A DNA stretch of 64,000 nucleotides from Flavobacterium denitrificans DSM 15936 (GTDB taxonomy: Bacteria; Bacteroidota; Bacteroidia; Flavobacteriales; Flavobacteriaceae), in contig NZ_KE384377.1 in NCBI RefSeq assembly GCF_000425445.1, positions 1-64,000 of the forward strand, given 5' to 3'. The notes under the pieces were generated by a model, which saw only the letters and a program-made list of their open reading frames with translations, did not search any database and was not told the DNA's origin. Positions 60,363-64,000 of the stretch are shown here, piece by piece; the stretch's first letter is position 1, and each line of letters opens with the position of its first letter. The translations under genes and the position numbers were made by a program.

Positions 60363-61463
60363 ATGATACCATTTCTAGACCTAAAAAAAATTAACGAACC
60401 GTATGAAACTGCATTTCAGGAAAAACTGAAAGAAGTTTTAGAAAACGGCTGGTATATTTTAGGGAAAGAAGTCGAAATTTTTGAAAAGGTTTTCGCCGAA
60501 TATTGCCAAAAAAAATATTGCATTGGAGTAGGGAATGGTTTCGATGCCTTGGTTTTGATTTTTAAAGGATATATCAAACTCAGGAAACTCAAAAAAGGCG
60601 ACGAAGTAATAGTTCCTGCTAATACGTATATTGCTAGTATTTTGGCCATTTTGCAAGCTGATTTGGTTCCGGTTTTGGTTGAACCAAGATTAGAAACCTA
60701 CAACATAAATACGGATTTGATTGAAGAAAAAATCACTTCAAAAACAAAAGCCATTTTAGCGGTTCATTTATACGGACAATTGTGCGAGATGGACAAAATA
60801 AATGAAATTGCAGGAAAGCATAATTTGATTGTTGTAGAAGATTGCGCGCAATCACATGGAGCAATTAACAATCAACAATTAATAATTAATAATTTAAAAT
60901 TGACGCAAGCTTTCAGCTTTTATCCTGGAAAAAATCTGGGTTGTCTTGGCGACGGCGGGGCAATAACTACAAATGATTCGGAATTGGCAAAAGTGCTTTT
61001 TTCGCTTCGGAATTATGGTTCAGAGAAAAAATATCACAACGAATATATTGGGGTAAATTCCAGATTAGACGAATTGCAAGCTGGTTTTTTAAACTTGAAA
61101 TTACCGAATTTGGATTCGGATAATGAAAAACGAAAAGAAATTGCAAAACGATATTTATCTGAAATTAAAAACGAAAAAATAATTTTGCCTTCTTGGGATT
61201 TATCTGAAAATCATGTTTTTCATTTGTTTGTTATTCGAACCAAAAACAGAGAAAAATTACAAAATTATTTAGCTCAAAATAATATTCAGACGGTTATTCA
61301 TTACCCAATTCCGCCACATAAACAAAAAGCATTTTTGGAGTGGAATAATTTGTCATTTCCAATTACTGAAAAAATCCATAACGAGGTTTTAAGTTTGCCT
61401 TGTAATCCTGTTTTGGCAAAAACTGAAATCGATTTTATTATTGAAATTTTAAATCAGTATTAA
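60363..61463 (+). CDS. DegT/DnrJ/EryC1-family nucleotide-sugar aminotransferase
   Basis: A 366-residue PLP enzyme that puts an amino group on a keto-sugar nucleotide, probably a dTDP-3-keto-6-deoxyhexose as in FdtB/QdtB. Motifs: PFLDLKKIN, VGNGFDALVLIFKGY, EVIVPANTYIASILA, VVEDCAQSHGA, the Schiff-base Lys K190 in FSFYPGKNLGCLGDGGAI, SEKKYHNEYIGVNSRLDELQAGFL. Residues 168-181 are an Asn/Gln/Leu/Ile string encoded by an AATTAATAA-type repeat where relatives have a Gly-rich loop. First of the surface-sugar genes; wzx follows 4 nt later. Confidence 0.9.
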   Translation: MIPFLDLKKINEPYETAFQEKLKEVLENGWYILGKEVEIFEKVFAEYCQKKYCIGVGNGFDALVLIFKGYIKLRKLKKGDEVIVPANTYIASILAILQADLVPVLVEPRLETYNINTDLIEEKITSKTKAILAVHLYGQLCEMDKINEIAGKHNLIVVEDCAQSHGAINNQQLIINNLKLTQAFSFYPGKNLGCLGDGGAITTNDSELAKVLFSLRNYGSEKKYHNEYIGVNSRLDELQAGFLNLKLPNLDSDNEKRKEIAKRYLSEIKNEKIILPSWDLSENHVFHLFVIRTKNREKLQNYLAQNNIQTVIHYPIPPHKQKAFLEWNNLSFPITEKIHNEVLSLPCNPVLAKTEIDFIIEILNQY

Positions 61464-61467
61464 AATC

Positions 61468-62961
61468 GTGTCTGATAAAAAATCATATCAGCAAATTTTA
61501 AAAATGACTTCACTTTTTGGTGGCGTTCAGTTTTTTTCTATTCTAATTTCTGTAATTCGAACGAAATTAATTGCCGTTTTTATCGGGCCTGCAGGAATGG
61601 GAATTATTGCTTTGCTGCATTCGACTTTGGGTGTTTTGAGCAGTATTTCTGGATTTGGAATCGAAACGAGCTCGATAAAGAATATTTCTGAAAATTATAA
61701 AAATGACGATTTAAGCACGGTTTCCAAAACCATTCAAATTGTCAAAAAAATAGTGTTTTTTACTGGAATTTTTGGAATGTTTTTGACTTTAGCTTTTTCA
61801 AAAATGCTGAGCATCATAACTTTTGGAGATTCAAGTCAGACTTTTTCTTTTGCGATTCTTTCGGTTACGATTTTGTTCAAGCAATTAAGTTCTGGGCAAT
61901 TGGCGGTTTTGCAAGGTTTGCGGTCTTTTCGTTTTTTGGCAAAAGCCAATTTATTCGGAAACTTATTTGGATTGCTTTTTTCAATTCCGCTTTACTATTT
62001 TTTAGGAATCGATGCTATTCTTCCAACGATTATAATCGCTTCATTCTCAGCTTTAGTTTTTTCATTTTATTATTCAAATAAAGTAAAAATTGAAAAGGAA
62101 AAAGTAAATAATTCAGTCTTGTTTTCAGAAGGGAAACTGATTGTTAAGTTAGGTTTTATGCTTACAATTAGCAGTGTTTTAACGCTTTTGTCGACATACT
62201 TGCTTCAAATTTATATTGGAAAAACTGGAGGACTGGAACAAGTTGGTTTTTACAACGCCGGATTTACTTTGCTGAATTCTTATGTCGGAATTATTTTTAC
62301 GGTCATGAGTACGGATTATTTTCCAAAACTAGCTTCAATTAATTCTGATAATAAAAAAGTTAGAGAAAGCGTTGAACAACAAGCTTTTATTTCAATTTTG
62401 ATCATTACGCCCATTATTGCTTTATTTTTGGCGTTAAGCCCAATAATTGTCAAAGTAATTTATACTGATAAATTCGATGCCATTTTGCCTATGATTGCAA
62501 TCGGGATTTTGGGAATGCTTTTTCGCGCCGTTTCGTGGTCCATTGGATTTATATTGATTGCAAAAGGCGATTCGAAAATGTTTGTAAAAACTGCAATTGG
62601 TTTTAATGTTTTGTTTCTGATAATGAATATTGCGGGTTATTATTTTTACAGTTTAGAGGGTTTAGGTTTCAGTTTTTGCCTTTACTTTTTTTTCCATTTT
62701 ATCGGATTGAAAATCATCACTAAAAACAGATATAATTTCTACTTTGAAAATGATTTTTACAAAATATATTTTGTTTGTTTTCTAATTTGTATTTCAGCAT
62801 TTTTAATCAAATATATCGAAATTTCAATTTTGAAGTATAGTCTGATGACTCTCGCTGTTTTGATTTCGTTTGCTTTTAGTTTATACCAAATCAATAAAAA
62901 AATAGATTTAAAAGAAATATTTACGTCATTTGCTGAAAGAAAAAAAGATAAAAATGATTAA
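61468..62961 (+). CDS. O-antigen flippase (Wzx type)
   Basis: A 497-residue inner-membrane protein with about 12 to 14 hydrophobic segments, starting at GTG (61468). The N-terminus (LKMTSLFGGVQFFSILISVIRTKLIAVFIGPAGMGIIALLHS) and SSGQLAVLQGLRSFRFLAKANL segment are typical of the polysaccharide flippase family. It moves undecaprenyl-linked oligosaccharide units to the periplasmic side. It overlaps the downstream acyltransferase gene by 8 bp and follows the aminotransferase by 4 nt. Confidence 0.9.
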   Translation: MSDKKSYQQILKMTSLFGGVQFFSILISVIRTKLIAVFIGPAGMGIIALLHSTLGVLSSISGFGIETSSIKNISENYKNDDLSTVSKTIQIVKKIVFFTGIFGMFLTLAFSKMLSIITFGDSSQTFSFAILSVTILFKQLSSGQLAVLQGLRSFRFLAKANLFGNLFGLLFSIPLYYFLGIDAILPTIIIASFSALVFSFYYSNKVKIEKEKVNNSVLFSEGKLIVKLGFMLTISSVLTLLSTYLLQIYIGKTGGLEQVGFYNAGFTLLNSYVGIIFTVMSTDYFPKLASINSDNKKVRESVEQQAFISILIITPIIALFLALSPIIVKVIYTDKFDAILPMIAIGILGMLFRAVSWSIGFILIAKGDSKMFVKTAIGFNVLFLIMNIAGYYFYSLEGLGFSFCLYFFFHFIGLKIITKNRYNFYFENDFYKIYFVCFLICISAFLIKYIEISILKYSLMTLAVLISFAFSLYQINKKIDLKEIFTSFAERKKDKND

Positions 62962-63700
62962 AAGCAGTTACAGAAAATGCCGTACTTTTTATCACAAACT
63001 CAAGTTTTACTGTTCGGTAAACTGGACTAAAACCTTGTATTTTAATTTTAAGAAATTTCCTTTTCAAACGGCAAAAAAACTTCCAATTTTCTTTTATAAA
63101 AGAGTAAAGTTTACTTCAATTTCAGGTGAAATTCAAATCGACGGAAAAATCCAAAAAGGAATGATTGGTTTCGGTCAGCCTTATGAATTAAACACAGTTC
63201 ATCGCGGAATTGCAGAAATCAATATTCAGGGGAAATTAATTTTTAAAGGAAAATTTCAATTCGGGAAAGATTATTTTCTTTTTGTTGGCGAAAATGCCGT
63301 TTGCGAATTGGGAAATATGTCCTCAATGGCTTCAAACGCCAAATTGATTTGTCTGGAAAAAGTTATTTTAGGAAATTATGTTCGCTTAGGCGCTGAGAGC
63401 CAAATTATTGATACCAATTTTCATGATATGATTGATACTGTTACTGGTGAAAAACAGCAAAAAACAGGGCCAATTTTTATAGGAAACTATAATTTTAGCG
63501 GAAGCAGAATTTCGATTATGAAAAACACTAAAACACCTGATTTTTGTACTATTGCAACAAATAGTTTTTGCAATAAAGATTATACTTCGTTGGGAAATAC
63601 TATTTTAATTGGAGGAATTCCCGCAAAATTAATCCGAACAAATATTTCGCGCGATTGGGAAGGAGAAAAAGAACAATTGGAAGATTTTTTGACAATCTAA
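62954..63700 (+). CDS. Left-handed beta-helix (hexapeptide) acyltransferase
   Basis: A 248-residue enzyme from the ATG at 62954, which overlaps the flippase stop by 8 bp. The N-terminal basic part (about 1-55) is followed by hexapeptide turns: GEIQIDGKIQKGMIGFG, ENAVCELGNMSSMASNAKLICLEKVILGNYVRLGAE, ILIGGIPAKLI. The IDTNFHDMID loop holds the usual catalytic His. It probably O- or N-acetylates a sugar of the surface polysaccharide made by this cluster. Confidence 0.87.
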   Translation: MIKSSYRKCRTFYHKLKFYCSVNWTKTLYFNFKKFPFQTAKKLPIFFYKRVKFTSISGEIQIDGKIQKGMIGFGQPYELNTVHRGIAEINIQGKLIFKGKFQFGKDYFLFVGENAVCELGNMSSMASNAKLICLEKVILGNYVRLGAESQIIDTNFHDMIDTVTGEKQQKTGPIFIGNYNFSGSRISIMKNTKTPDFCTIATNSFCNKDYTSLGNTILIGGIPAKLIRTNISRDWEGEKEQLEDFLTI

Positions 63701-63763
63701 AAATGATTTGAACGCTCATAAAACGGATTTAATCCGCGTCTTCTCAAAAGCGAATCAGTAAAA

Positions 63764-64000
63764 TCAGCGTTCTATTATAATATTGATGCGTTGTTTTATT
63801 TCCAGTAAAATGTATTTAAAAAGCAATTTATAATCGGAAGTTTTGTACGCCAAAATCATTTCATAATGGATGCGTTTCAAAATGGCTTTATGTTCTTCCT
63901 TTGTGCGATTTAATTGAATTGCTTTTTTGATGATTAAATACGTGGAGTAATTTATTCTTTTTGCTCGTGCATCTTTTTTAAGAAAAAAATGAGTTCCCAA
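63764..64000 (-). CDS. C-terminal part of a minus-strand protein, cut by the window edge
   Basis: At least 78 codons are visible, ending at 63764; the 5' part lies beyond 64000. The first codon shown is TTG, probably an internal Leu. The sequence is basic and helical (KKDARAKRINYSTYLIIKKAIQLNRTKEEHKAILKRIHYEM; LLFKYILLEIKQRINIIIE) and resembles the C-terminal tail of family 2 glycosyltransferases. That would fit the neighbouring polysaccharide cluster, but convergent orientation and missing catalytic region leave it uncertain. Confidence 0.55.
   Translation of the reverse strand: MGTHFFLKKDARAKRINYSTYLIIKKAIQLNRTKEEHKAILKRIHYEMILAYKTSDYKLLFKYILLEIKQRINIIIER

Overview
The window reads as chromosomal DNA of a Flavobacterium-like member of the Bacteroidota. 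The evidence is the AT-rich sequence, promoters of the TTG-N(16-19)-TAnnTTTG type, starts without Shine-Dalgarno sequences, a TonB receptor paired with a DUF4249 lipoprotein, a DUF3276/PUR protein, monomeric isocitrate dehydrogenase, a NusB with a long N-terminal extension, and a cyclophilin-FKBP fusion. No rRNA, tRNA or CRISPR array was seen. Coordinates and motifs come from reading the sequence; family names come from recognition of motifs, not from a search.

Layout. 1-2.9 kb is the accessory part: a three-gene metal operon (ArsR-type regulator, MerTP fusion, GDCCVxC protein) bounded by GTTA(G)TGG boxes, with a large imperfect hairpin at its 3' end that resembles an integron attC site. A palindrome-rich region and a tyrosine recombinase lie directly upstream. 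2.9-7.9 kb holds a thiamine pyrophosphokinase, DinB and GyrI-like proteins, and a DUF4249/TonB receptor pair. 8-11.8 kb holds icd, rplS and trmD. 12-16.7 kb holds a lipoprotein, a reductase/TIM-barrel/cupin operon, an MFS transporter and the dual immunophilin. 16.8-23.9 kb is a mixed set: cytochrome c, a Gre-like factor, thioredoxin, three alpha/beta hydrolases, a CsaA-like protein, PUR and an ABC exporter. 24-29 kb holds leucine dehydrogenase, nusB, yajC and pepT. 29-32.7 kb is an envelope group: an FGE-type protein, DUF6515 and a porin. 33-40.4 kb holds pyrD, DUF3307-SatD, HMG-CoA lyase, a lipoprotein-DUF5723 pair and guaB. 40.6-50.9 kb holds a TetX-like flavin monooxygenase, an L,D-transpeptidase, nudK, fur-purA, a RelA/SpoT enzyme, a TrmH methyltransferase and a phosphatase. 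50.9-57.1 kb is the SpoIIM-DUF4129-DUF4350-MoxR-DUF58 operon with a divergent RDD gene. 57.4-64 kb holds small membrane proteins, then the start of a surface polysaccharide cluster (N-acyltransferase-like protein, sugar aminotransferase, Wzx flippase, hexapeptide acyltransferase, a partial gene).

The most notable points are: (a) the integron-like mer cassette next to a tyrosine recombinase that lacks an obvious IntI signature; (b) four 28-bp-periodic operator-like repeats in front of the SatD gene, which itself ends in a helix-turn-helix; (c) a TetX-family monooxygenase with a perfect 9-4-9 palindrome over its promoter; (d) two diverged copies of a structured intergenic element (38.7 and 57.2 kb); (e) a dense set of other intergenic inverted-repeat families; and (f) promoters so close to ATG that the mRNAs for ArsR, Fur and the MFS transporter may be leaderless.
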